This document shows, in pieces, positions 45,843 through 57,132 of a stretch of 64,000 bases of DNA. The stretch comes from Panaeolus papilionaceus. Taxonomy: Eukaryota > Basidiomycota > Agaricomycetes > Agaricales. The notes under the pieces are model-generated. The model searched no databases. It saw only the letters and a program-made list of their open reading frames with translations, and was not told where the DNA came from. Position numbers and translations under genes: made by a program. Position 1 is the stretch's first letter, and each line of letters begins with the position of its first letter. The stretch covers positions 124,001 to 188,000 of the forward strand of contig JADNRZ010000005.1 of the NCBI GenBank assembly GCA_015501605.1. Reading direction: 5' to 3'.

Positions 45843-48192
45843 CATCATTTCCAAGAGTTTCTAACCGTAAACCACTTTGAGGTGCTGACACATAAGACGA
45901 TGGGTCAGTTTGAGAAATTTCAAGACCGAACAGTCACCTTGGGACGGCAGAGGACCCCGCGGTAGGACTCAGGAGCGAACATCGAAACAACATCGATCTC
46001 TCGGCTAATACATATTTCTGTTCTCAACCACCACTGTCTCCTCAAGAAACGCTCATACGGTAGGTCGTATTATACTTTTTATTCCTTGATCTCTCATTTC
46101 TTGTCATATCCCATCTCGGTTTCTATCTTTTCTGTCACATTCCTATTTTGTATGTAAATACCAATTTTCTCATTCCCAATTCCGGTTGAGTCTTGGTGTT
46201 TCATGCTTATGACACATAAGCCTCGTGTTTGTGATTACGTCCTTCTATACCATCCCCAACTCGTCGGCAAATTTCCCCTTCTTTGCTTCTTTCGGTGTCC
46301 GCTATAATTTCGCCTCTATCATGTACGGTGCTCTACCTCGTACCAAATTATATGTAGACTCTATTCGACCTTGACCAGTAACGACATGCATCAATGACGA
46401 ACGCTTTCGGGGCTTATTTCCCCTCTTAATTCGAGTGATAATCACCACCCTATCCCCTTCACATCAGGTTGCAAGCTTCTGCGAGCTTCTACGCGCTGTA
46501 TCGTTGCTTTATTCACTTATATGACTATAAAGTTCTCACTTACTTTCTTTTAGTCTGAGTCCAGTGATGGTCTATGTCCCTATTTGGGCGCTTATCTTCT
46601 GCAGCATCCTGTGCGATCCTTGGTTTGAATATATATCGTCACCTGGCAGATATTGGTACTGGACAACGACCATGTTGCTATTAGTGGCCCGATCTGTTTG
46701 GTGGAGACCGAGTTTTGCCCGATTCTAAGACCTAAGTCAAGGCAACGCTCATCCACACAAGTTTCAAACATCCAACCGCCAATGGGATGGAGTGCATCCA
46801 CCACGTCTCGATCTCCTCAGGCTTGCTACAGCTTTAAAACACCTTTCTATACACGGAGATGGGATACTTACCAGCTGTTCCCCGGTCATACATGTTAAAA
46901 TCGGAGCAAGTGTGCACTGAGAAGTGCGTCTGAGCTGAAATTGAGCTCGAGTCTGTTGACTATGCGCATTGCACATATGCTTAGTTTTCAGTGAATATTG
47001 TCGTGCACTTCTTTGAATGGGAGGCGGCCATTCCACGCGCTCGAGGTATTGTGACTCAAGCATGCTCCTCGCGCCATGGTATCAAAAATCCGACCACGGA
47101 ATTTACCTTGCGACTTTGTATCTGAGCAAAGGAAATATATCGGAATGCTGAGATTGTAACCCCGAACGACTCGAAGTTTCTGATCACGCAGATGTAAACT
47201 CCGTCGAACAATAGTTCTACACACTCCTGATATTGATGTTTCAACTAGTAAGTACAGAAATTGTACACACGCATATCTCTACGCCGGATGCGGGTCCTTT
47301 TTGAATCCTGTCTTATTAAACCTCAATGGCCCCCATTGTAGTCAGCAAATATTGAAATTGGTTAGGCCTGGGTATTGGTACTCTTCACAATGCTGGTGCA
47401 GTCCGTGATAAGGGGTGCTTTTCATGTGCAGCGATACTGAGTGCAGCCATTGTTCATGGTGCATGGATTGATCAGGCGACCTGATCGGACTGATTTAAAT
47501 CGTATATGGAAAGAACACGTCTAAGATAGATGCAGACAATGCTGTTTAACGTTTCCCGTCCCCTCAAAACATATGATATTGGGCTATGTTTCCTTAAAGT
47601 GAGAGAGGATTCTGCCATATCGAACTGATACATGAGGTAAAATACCTGCATTAGAGCCTCAAACGCATGGCATCGTTACGAAAGAACACATATGACATCA
47701 TATATTGAGGAAAATCCCCCGAAAATTGGCTTGGGTTGCATCTTGGATTCCTTTGGCGACGGGGAGCATGAGTCCTACTGACATTTATGGCGCAGATTCG
47801 ATCCAAGTTGCAAGATAATTGAAAATAATAATTATAATCATTTTATCAGTTGCCCGTCTTATTCGCTCTTAAAATTAGTTTCTCTCATTAAGATTCGAGC
47901 AGAGGTTGAATAAAAAAGCAGTCAACGTTCAATATCTTACTCTTACAGGGTGTTCAGTGTTAGTTGCTGCACCGTTTCTCGGTGACTGAACGTGTGAAAA
48001 TACTCGGTCACGTTGTCGTGAATCGACCAAATGGAGACATGGATCTGTGTTGGCCAATTACGCCGACGACACACCTTTGACCTCCGCCACAACTACCCTA
48101 GCCTCTGAACGTGTTTATACAGACACATATAACACACTGCGTTGTAAGTTCATGTTATTCTATTTCCAATTCTTGCCCTCTGAATTAGCACT
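45843..48192. other. Gene-poor stretch, about 2.3 kb
   Basis: No exon with homology, no RNA gene and no clear transposon end was recognised. Codon-like open frames are short and unsupported. The last 150 bp is the promoter region of the FunK1 kinase. Confidence 0.4.
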
Positions 48193-50742
48193 ATGTCCAG
48201 CAACGCGTCGAGTACACATCACTACACTCCAAAGACTCCCAGTCCTGGGCCCCAGCCCTCTCCCCCTCCCTCTAGCTCTTTGGTCTCGAGCACTCCTCAT
48301 AGTATCACCACCAATAGCTATTACCAAGGATTTGCCGATAATAAATCTCTACGCTCTGCTCTTCGTACGGAACTCGCAATGAATCGAGGTCAACCTGTGC
48401 GACAACTCTCTGACGCCGAGCTCGACAACATCCTCCTGCCTGTTGCAGACCAGCCAGACATAGATAAATTCCTCACAGGCGCACGCTCCGGGCACCGCAA
48501 ATCCACCAAGAAACAGCTATGGACAGCAATTCCGAGTTCCCCAGGACATGAAAACGAGCTCTACCAACCCCTTAAAAATCTATTCAATAAAATTCTCAGC
48601 AAATTCGACCTTCACGACAAGCTCAGACGGCGGGTACTCGTGACTTCAGACACCACGTTTCACCATCTAGAGCATCATCCGGTGGACCAACAGGGGCTAA
48701 AGTCGAAACCCGACCTTTGTGCCATCTCCCTGTCTGACTACTTCCCCCGAAAGGGTGTTTCTATTAACCGTCCGGAATACAACATTTGCGCGTCGCCAAT
48801 TGAGGTCAAGCGCGATAAAAATAAGGAGGGAGACATCAAACATCGGGAGCAATGTGCTGTTTATGCTCGGTGAGTCCTTCTCCACACCTTTTTCTTTCTG
48901 TTTCAGCCTCTCACGCGAATTACCCTGCAAAGTCAATGCCTTCTTCAACAGAGAGGTCGGCGCTTTGTTTTTGTCCCTTTGTTCACCGAGACCCGTGCCA
49001 AGCTTCTTCGTTTCGACCGTGGCGGCTTCGTTGAAAGTAACTGGATCAACTACCACAATAATCCAGCAACCCTCGTCCGTATCGTTCTCCTCATTTCAGG
49101 CGCAGATCCTATCAGGTTAGGCGTTAATCCTCATATCACCTGGACTTCAGAACTTCCCAACCCGCTTATTACGCTCAATAACGTGGCATACCAGGTCAAG
49201 GACGTTATTTCCAGTAGCAAGGGCATACGGGGTAGGGGGACTTGTGTGTGGGAGGTTCATGATACGGACGGGAATCCCTTCACGATCAAGTATCAATGGC
49301 GTGCACTAGACAGGACCCCCGAATGGGAACTTCTGGAGGAGCTGAAGGGTCTTCCAGGTGTCGTCAACATGGTTTCGTACATGGTTGATACTAAGCTCTC
49401 TGTTCTTCGTGGGTTTGGGCCTTCTGCCGATGGTGATCGCGAAGCAGCGTTCATTGTCATGGATGCTTATGGTGGTCCGCTCACGAAATCTTTGTCCCCA
49501 GAGGCATTTCTCTTCGCTTTTCGGGACGCCATTGCTGGTTAGTCTTCCATGACGTCCCAACCTCGTATATTGCTTACCTTTTGTGTCATACCTAGGCCAT
49601 CAACGCATATGGGATAAGGACATTATTCATCGGGACATAAGCATCAATAACATCCTCCTTGGTCTGGAGGGTGCTCCTGAAGGGTGGCGGGGTGTTGTTA
49701 TCGATTTGGATCTGGCCATCAAAGCTGATCGCAAAGAGAGCTTGTGCAGAGTTGACTGGTTGACGGTATGTCCTGTTTCTGACGTTTCATGATTTGTCCA
49801 GCCCTCATACAAAAGAATATACAGGGCACGCGCATGTTTCAATCATACCTTGTATTGAGGAGTGAAGAACTAGTGCACCAGAATCGACACGACGAGATTC
49901 CCGCCCATGACCATCTAGATGACTTGGAATCCTTTTTCTATGTCTTCTTATGGGTCACAATGGGTCATCGACTAAAGCAGGACCGGACACTGATAGAATT
50001 CAACCCCCGTCCAAACAACCTGACGCTATTTAATCAGGCTGCTAAACAAGCATCTTCCCACAAGAACGACATTCTCCGCGACCCCAGCGATGTTAAATTA
50101 GATCCCAGCTGGCCTACTCAGTTCTCTACCCTCAAGGACCGGCTGGGCAACTTCCTTGACTATCATGCGCAGAAGAAGAAGAAGGCCACTCCACAACCGG
50201 CATCTCTTAGCAAAACAGTTGCCGAAGCCCACTACGCCATCATCCTAGGGTACATTGACCAGACCATCCAGGAATTAAATGACGGCAAGGTCGCACCTCC
50301 GAAAGCGCTTGAAATCGACTTTAAGGAGGAGGAATCCAACGCTCTCGAGACCTTGAGAGCCAAGAATTGCGGTCCCATCTCGTCAGGCGCCGTCGAATCG
50401 GACTCCGCATCTGCTACCACTGTCCCACCCACTTCCACCCCATCTCCAGCTCTACTACCCCCCACTCCTGCCTCCCCTCTTCCTGTTGTTCCAACCATCA
50501 GCGCTCAGGCATCCTCGTCGATCACTGCCTCAGCTACACGCGGATCGCTGCCTGTTATTGGATCACTGCCTGCTGTTGAACCTCTACCTGCTCTTGCGTC
50601 ACCAGTCATGGACAGGACAAGGAAGCGCGACGATGGCGACGTGGTCGTGAATCCCGATGACGCCGCTAATGGCGACGTGTCCGTCCCTTACACCAAGAAG
50701 ATGAAAACGCCTTCTGGATCTGCGTCCGCCTCGCTTTCTTAA
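48193..50742 (+). CDS. FunK1-type fungal protein kinase 2
   Basis: Four exons, 48,193-48,869, 48,933-49,537, 49,596-49,765 and 49,825-50,742, join in frame to 789 residues. The layout equals that of the kinase at 30,128: a Pro/Ser-rich start, the SPIEVKRD...REQCAVYAR region, GIRGRGTCVW glycine-rich loop, Lys in TIKYQW, catalytic HRDISINN, DLDLA for DFG, and DHLDDLESFFYVFLW. The C-terminus is a Ala/Ser/Pro-rich low-complexity segment followed by a basic KKMKTPSGS tail. All key catalytic residues are kept, so it is the likely active parent of the two truncated copies that follow. FunK1 kinases are specific to fungi; their targets are unknown. Confidence 0.92.
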
Positions 50743-51823
50743 TCATTTCAGGCCGTTGCCGTGCCTCACCTCGGTATCATTTTTGTTGCCCGGCTCTCTC
50801 GTCTTTGAAAACATGAACCGTATCGCACAGCCCATTCTCGTTTTGCTATCAACCTTTTTCACGCATCATATTGTTTTCTTTTGCATTTGCTTTCATTTTT
50901 TTCTCTCTCGCATTCTGTTTTACCCACCCCGCATTGATACCACTCCATAATTGATACAACTCACCATCGTTACCCCTATGGAACACCGCATACTTTTTGT
51001 TTGACTCATCACATCCACATTCACCGCCCCAGCATTCACCCTCTTTAGTTACATCATACATATGTCTATTTTATAATATGCCACTATGATGACCCGTAAT
51101 GCTATAATTCCTGTCTCAGTGATTGATTTTCTCCCTGAAGGCTGTTTCGAGTATCAAGACTTGTATACTTGCTCAGCGCAGAGCGGTATACATGAACTGG
51201 TTGTAGAGTCCATATCAGCAACCTCTCACGGGAATCTTGCAATTGCCCCTGTGCCCCCGTGCCTCCGAGGACCTTCGCCGCCATCTCGAACTATTCCTGT
51301 TGACCTACATTGTTCTGTGTTTGTAGCCGTTGCTCCTAGCCACGTTTTTCGTCTGTGATTTATTTTTCTGCACCAACCCCAACTCGTCCGCTTTATGAAC
51401 TCATTGTCGTTATTTACGTTTGGCCTCGTTGTGCCAAGTCACTTGTATTATTCTACTTTAACTATCCCTTACCGCTGTCAATCTAAAGACTGGATCATCA
51501 TCCTCCCTATTTGGCAGTTGAATTAACCATTTGGAAGTCATCATGAGTCATGGCTTTACTAATACTACAGCAAAGCCTTCAGGTTTTCCTAAATGGAGAC
51601 AAATGCTAAGGGCCGAATACTTGATGTTCAACGAATTTGTGACTCTTTCCTTGCTGTGTCCTACCTAACTCTACTCCAGCCTCATCCCAATCGCACTTCA
51701 AACGAGATATCGTCTATTTATCTGAAAACATCTATACCTCTAATATTCGTATCGCACTCTATATATAAAATTCTCTATATTCAAGCGCATTCTAGATTTT
51801 GAAGCGGCCTTCATTAAGTGATC
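50743..51823. other. Duplicated spacer between FunK1 copies (first)
   Basis: About 1.1 kb without a gene. Parts recur at about 53,090-53,856. Examples are the cttgcccggttgtttc / gttgcccggctctctc phrase after the kinase stop, the cgagtatcaagacttgtatacttgctcagc block (51,150) and its counterpart near 53,590, and ggagacaaatgctaagg (51,595) versus ggagacagatgctaagg (53,685). The duplication unit is therefore kinase tail plus downstream spacer. Confidence 0.6.
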
Positions 51824-52711
51824 ATGGACGCTTATCCTCACTCTATAACAGAATCTTCGTCCCCAGAGGCATTACTCTTTGCTCTGCGGGACGCCATTAC
51901 TGGTTAGTTTACGGTGACACCTCAATCTCGTATATAGCTCACACCCCACATTGCGTCTAGGCCATCAAAATCTATGGAGGACAGGCATTATTCACAGGGA
52001 CATCAGTATTAATAATACCCTCCTTGGTCCAGAGGGCGCTCCTGAGGGGTCGCGAGGTATTGTCATCGATTTGGATCTCGCCGTCAAAACCGACCACAAA
52101 ACGAGCTTATACAAAGTTGACCGTTTGACGGTATGTGCTGCTTCTGATGTTCCTTTTTTTTTTCAGTCTTCAACCTGAAAAATATACAGCGCACGCACGC
52201 ATTTCAGTCCTTCCTAGAGCTGAGGAGTGAACAGCTAACGTCCGAGAATCGACACGACGAAATCCCTGCCCATGACCATTTAGATGACTTGGAATCCTTT
52301 TTCTATGTCTTCTTATGGATCACAGTTGGCTATCAACGGAAGGAGGGTCGTCCATCGATAGAACTTGGAACCCGTCCGGCCAGCCTGCAAGTAATGCAAG
52401 CTGAGGCCCTCATAGCATCAGGTCACAAATACACGCTTCTCGACGTCCCCAACCTTGTTAAACTCAACCCCAGTTGGCCTGCTCAGTTTTCTACCCTCAA
52501 GCGTAGGCTATCAACGTTTTTCAATCATCACATCAAGATGAAAATAAACAGCCCCCCACAACAGCCATGCCTTTGCAAAGCTGAGGCTCACTACGCCATC
52601 GTCCTCGGATACATTGACCAGACCCTCCAGGAATTAAAGGACAGCAAGGTCGCAGATCCTAAAACGCTCACCACCGACTTCGTGAAGGAGGAATCAGATG
52701 CTCTCGATTGA
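51824..52711 (+). pseudogene. Truncated FunK1 copy 3 (N-lobe missing)
   Basis: Exons 51,824-51,902, 51,961-52,130 and 52,190-52,711 join in frame to 256 residues, beginning where the complete kinase has the MDAYGG segment. The N-terminal region and the ATP-binding N-lobe are absent. HRDISINN and DLDLA are kept, as is DHLDDLESFFYVFLW. A small deletion after ESDALD shifts the frame to a stop at 52,709, and the former C-terminal tail continues out of frame to 53,091. The product could at most be a C-lobe fragment without ATP binding. It was formed from kinase 2 or a near relative. Confidence 0.8.
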
Positions 52712-53856
52712 GGCTCAAGAAAGACAATTCACCCCCATCAGGTGCTGTCGAATCTGAATCTTCATTTGCCAACACCACCCCTGCCCCTTCCGCTCCAACT
52801 CTAATGCCTTCCACTCCTCCCTCCCTTCTTCACGTCGTTCCAACCACCAACGCTCAGGCGCCCTTGTCGATCACCACCTCATCTGCACGCGGATCGTTGC
52901 CTGTTTTCGGATCGCTATCTGCCCCTGAACCTCAGCCTGGTCTTGCGTCACTGGTCGTGGACAGGACAAGGAAGCGCGACAATGATGATGCTGGCGTGGA
53001 TCTTGATGATGCCGCTGATGGCGATGTGTCTATCCCTTTCACCAAGAAGATAAAGACACCTTCTGGATCTGCGTCTGCTTCGCTTTCTTAATCATCTCGG
53101 GCCGTCGGCTCACCTCACCTCGGTATATTATCTTCCTTGCCCGGTTGTTTCTTGTCTTTTCTCTCACCTATGGACACCTAATCCATTTCGCCCACCTCCA
53201 TTGCTGTCTGTCTATGTCATGCCTCTTGAATCACGTTGTTTTCTTTCGCATTTGCCTTCACCCTTTTTTCTCTTACATTCTCTTTTACCTGGTCGCATTT
53301 GATACCACTGCATGTCCATGACCCTCCATCCTTACCCACATAGAATACCACATAATTTTCATTCGACTTATCACATCCAGATTTCCTAACCCAGAACAAT
53401 TGTCTTTGTTACTCGTACATATGCTCGCTCATCATCCGCTCTATTAGTCAATTTTAGTCACCATCTACATCGCATGTTCGCTTTATACTATGCCTCTTTG
53501 ATATCCTATACTTAATGCTGGAGCCTTGGTGATAGTAATTGATCTCCTTTTTGCAGGGTGCTTCGAGCATGAAGTTTCAACCTGGTGATTTGTATTCTCG
53601 CTCAGCCCAGGGTGGTATACATACTTAATCTGGGGTTGTATGTAGACCTACTTATACAAACTCAAAACCTTCGGGGTTTCCCAATGGAGACAGATGCTAA
53701 GGGTCAAACGGTTGACTTTGAAATTTGTGACTTCGTCTTTTCCCTGTCCTAACTTCACCTCAATCACAATTTCAAAGATATGCCGCTTTTTTGATCTAAA
53801 ACATATATATACCCAAGAGCATTCTGAATTGTGAAGCAGCGTTCGTTCAAGTCGTC

Positions 53857-54779
53857 ATGGATACTTACGCTGACTCTATCACAAAATCTTCGTCGCCGGA
53901 GGCATTACTCTTTGCTTTGCGGGACGCCATCGCCGGCTAGTGTTCCCTGTCATCTCAATTTTGTACGTCGCTCACTCTCCTCATTGCGCATAGGCCACCA
54001 AAATCTATGGAATAAGGGCATTCTCCACCAGAATATTGGCATTAACAACATCCTCCGTGGCCTGGAGGGTGCTCCTGTGGGGTCTCGGGGTATTGTTATC
54101 GATTTGGATCTCGCCACTAAGTACGATCGCACAGAGGGCTTGTGCAAAGTTGACTGGTTGAAAGTACGTCCTGCTTCTGATGTTCCTGACTCGTGCAGTA
54201 TTCATACAGAAAAATCATTAGGACACGCGCACGTTTCAATCGTACCTTGTACTGAGGAGTGAACAACTAGCGTCCGAGGATCGACACGATGAGATTCCTG
54301 CTCATGATCATTTAGATGACTTGGAATCCTTTTTCTATGTCTTCTTGTGGACCACGATTGGTCACCAACTGAATGAAGATAGGATACCAATAGAACTCAT
54401 CCCCCGCCCGGCGAAACTGACGCGATTCAACGAAGCTGCCAGACAAGCAGCATCTCAAAAGAACGAAATTCTTGGTGACCCCAGCGATATTAAATTGGAC
54501 CCCAGCTGGCCTACTCAGTTCTCTACCCTCAAGGATAGATTGGGAAACTTCCTTTACTATCACATGTGGAAGAAGAAGAAGTCCACCCCACAACCAGTAT
54601 TCTGTAACAAAAAGGTTGCTGAGGCTCACTACGCCATCATCCTCGGGTACATTGACCAGACCATCCAGGAATTAAAGGACGACAAGGTTGCAGATTCTAA
54701 AACGCTTACAACCGACTTCGTGAAGGAGGAATCAGACGCTCTCGCGGCCTTGAGAATCAAGAATGGCAGACAGAAGTAA
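53857..54779 (+). pseudogene. Truncated FunK1 copy 4 with broken catalytic loop
   Basis: Segments 53,857-53,935, 53,994-54,163 and 54,222-54,779 would join to 268 residues, starting at the same point as copy 3. The first donor is GC instead of GT, so splicing may fail; unspliced, a stop follows at once. The catalytic loop reads HQNIGINN instead of HRDISINN, so the catalytic Asp is lost. DLDLA and DHLDDLESFFYVFLW remain. The tail stops shortly after ESDALAAL with KNGRQK, without the low-complexity C-terminus. It is either a dead relic or, less likely, a short pseudokinase. It is convergent with the dehydrogenase gene, stops 120 bp apart. Confidence 0.8.
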
Positions 54780-54899
54780 TCTTCACATGATATATTCTTT
54801 ACAGTCAAAGTCGCTGCACGTCATTCATTCACTCATACCAATATCTAAGGTTGTCAACGAAAAGTCGTATTCCCAAGTCCCTTCTCGGATTTCTCTTCC

Positions 54900-56246
54900 T
54901 CACCAAGCGCTAAACCCTCCATCGACTATTATACTACAGAAACCACAAATAAATGTCAGCAACCCATCTCGACGCGGCTTTTCCCAACTCGATAGGTCAA
55001 ACAGCGAATAAGTAAAGGTCACTCACTCGCTTCCTGTTGAAAACGACGACGCATCACTCGCAAGCCACAGCACCACTCCCCTCATCTCCTCCGCCATCGC
55101 GATTCGGTCGAGAGGGTTCCGCGCCGTCATTTCGCGGAGGGTGGGGTAGGCTCCGACTGCTGCTTTTACCATCCTGATTTTCAGTGGAGACAGCGTTGAG
55201 GTTGATTATTGAATTTTATGTGCCGTTTGACGTTTGGATTTCAATATAAAAAAACTCACTCAGTCATTGTGTAACTTGGGCTAACACTGTTTACTCTGAT
55301 CCCCTTCGAACCGAGTTCCGAAGCCATCGAGCGTGCCATTTGGATGATCGCGGCTTTGCTGATGCTGTAGCCTATGTTTTCGATACCCTATAAGACAGAG
55401 AAGTGTTTAATTATGTTTGACATGGGCGTTTAGATTATAGGAATGTACTCGACAAGCCAGTGAACCCGCAAGGCTCGCCATCAAGATTATGCTTCCTCGT
55501 ATACCCAGTTTGACCATCTGTTTGCCAACAGCTTGGGCAGTGAACAATGTTCCCTTCACGTTCGTCTCGAGGATCTGATTACCATGTCCAACATATGTAA
55601 GTTCGTGAAGCACAAAAAATCAAAATAAGAATCATGAACTAGATTCGACTTGCATACATACCTTTGTTATCTCATCCCCTGGATAGTCTAAACACGGCGC
55701 ACTCCCCATGATCGCTGCATTCGCAACGCAAACATCAATTCTTCCCTCCCTCATCACGATCCTCTCAGCGATCTCTTCCATCGCCTTCTGATCCCTAACA
55801 TCACCCGTAACATACTCCAACCTTCCTTTCCTTTTGGTGTCGTTTGACTTCTTCTTCTGAGCCTCGCCAGCCCTCGCCAGCCCATCCTGCGTTGGAACAC
55901 CCACGAAATCACCACCCAGCTCATCCAGCGCATCAACCCAACTCTTCACCTTCAGCCATTCCTCATTCGGCTGTTGAGGTAAATCAAGGCAATACACGAT
56001 CCCCCCTGCTTCAGCTAGCACCAACGCGCTCTCTAGGCCCAATCCACGATGAGCACCTGTAACGAGAATGACGCGTCCCAGGAGCGAGAACTGCCTGAAT
56101 GCGGTGCGGGTTGGTTTGCGTATTGATGTTGGCGTTGGTGTTGGGGTGGAGGCGGAGGTGGGGATGGGGGTGGCTGTTGAGGATAGGATGGACTGCAGGC
56201 TTGTTGGGGTGTTGGGAGCGATATGGGGGTGCGTGGTTGAGTGCAT
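54900..56246 (-). CDS. Short-chain dehydrogenase/reductase
   Basis: Five exons, 56,246-55,662, 55,574-55,449, 55,387-55,260, 55,173-55,027 and 54,933-54,900, join in frame to 339 residues. The core is a classical SDR: the NAD(P)-binding TGAHRGLG, an NAAI motif in place of NNAG, the active-site Ser region (MASLAGS), the catalytic YSISK, and the C-terminal SDIIVDGGFSAW provided by the 34-nt last exon. The first 70 residues are Ser/Thr/Pro-rich and may be a targeting or disordered extension. The start chosen is the first in-frame ATG; the open frame extends upstream to near 56,390, so another 5' exon is possible. It resembles fungal sorbose/mannitol-type SDRs in layout, but the substrate is not known. 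Confidence 0.88.
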
Positions 56247-56399
56247 ATTTGTGTTGAGGGTGCTGGTGCTGGTCCGCACTGATAGTGGTGATGAGGGTTG
56301 GATATCGTAGTGCTGGCTTCGAGGATTCAAGCAGAGCCCTACTTGTACAAAGGGTGAGACGTAGTGTGGGATAGTGATATCGATCTGAGGTTATTAGGG

Positions 56400-56913
56400 A
56401 GTAAGTGGGGTGATGTGGGGGTAGGGTGGAACAGGCTTGGGTTCGATTCTCATTTGGGTTCGATCATCCCTGTTTCAATATATACAGGCTGCAGAGTAGC
56501 ACGCCTTGCTGCGATCATCGCTGCTACCGTTTGACCAGAAAAAAGAACTCGGTTGGATTCGAACAAGATTATCGCGTCTTCTAAAAGGTAATCGCCAATT
56601 ATATTGAACTTATACGTATATTAATTACAATCCCACAATATAGATGTGATAAGATATTGCTAAACTTCTTATCATGATTACAATTCGTTACTCCTTGAAT
56701 GTCATGATCTCGGTTCTCGAAGCTAATCCGAAACCTCGCTAGTCGACTCCCGGCTATGCTCAGGTACGCAGTTATTTAAGCACTTTAAAATCGAAGCGCA
56801 CATGGATGAACCGAATACAAAGTTTACATATATAGCACCAACCCCACATTCAATCAACTACTCCCACGTCGACCCCGTCTAAAAATAGATAGGGTGTCGC
56901 GATGTCATCGAGC
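56400..56913. other. Upstream region of the dehydrogenase gene
   Basis: This holds the promoter and possibly a 5' exon of the minus-strand dehydrogenase. A duplicated tgggttcgatt phrase (56,448 and 56,466) resembles a tRNA B-box but lacks a tRNA fold. Nothing else was recognised. Confidence 0.35.
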
Positions 56914-57123
56914 TAGTCTCGGTTAACCCAGCCTCTCCCGTTTCGGCCGATTTGGGTGACCTAACGGGAGAGTCTGGGCGCAAGCCAACAAGGTTGGGAG
57001 GGTTTGCGTTTCACGAATCTCTTGGCAAGGTTTGGCACATTTGTAAGCTAATTAGGGGCATATCCGTGATCACCCAAATCGGGTTGACCGCCGAAACGGG
57101 AGAGGCTGGGTTAACCGAGACTA
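56914..57123. mobile_element. 210-bp MITE with 9-bp target duplication (Mutator-like)
   Basis: The ends are perfect inverted repeats of 34 bp starting TAGTCTCGGTTAACCCAGCC, with a further 12-bp inverse match (CGATTTGGGTGA) after a short offset. The element is flanked by TCATCGAGC on both sides (56,905-56,913 and 57,124-57,132). A 9-bp duplication is typical of Mutator-like elements. Inside the left end a local inverse copy (AACGGGAGAGTCTGGG) can pair with the terminal repeat, so the left end itself forms a hairpin. There is no coding capacity. The perfect ends and intact duplication suggest a fairly recent insertion. Confidence 0.85.
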
Positions 57124-57132
57124 TCATCGAGC

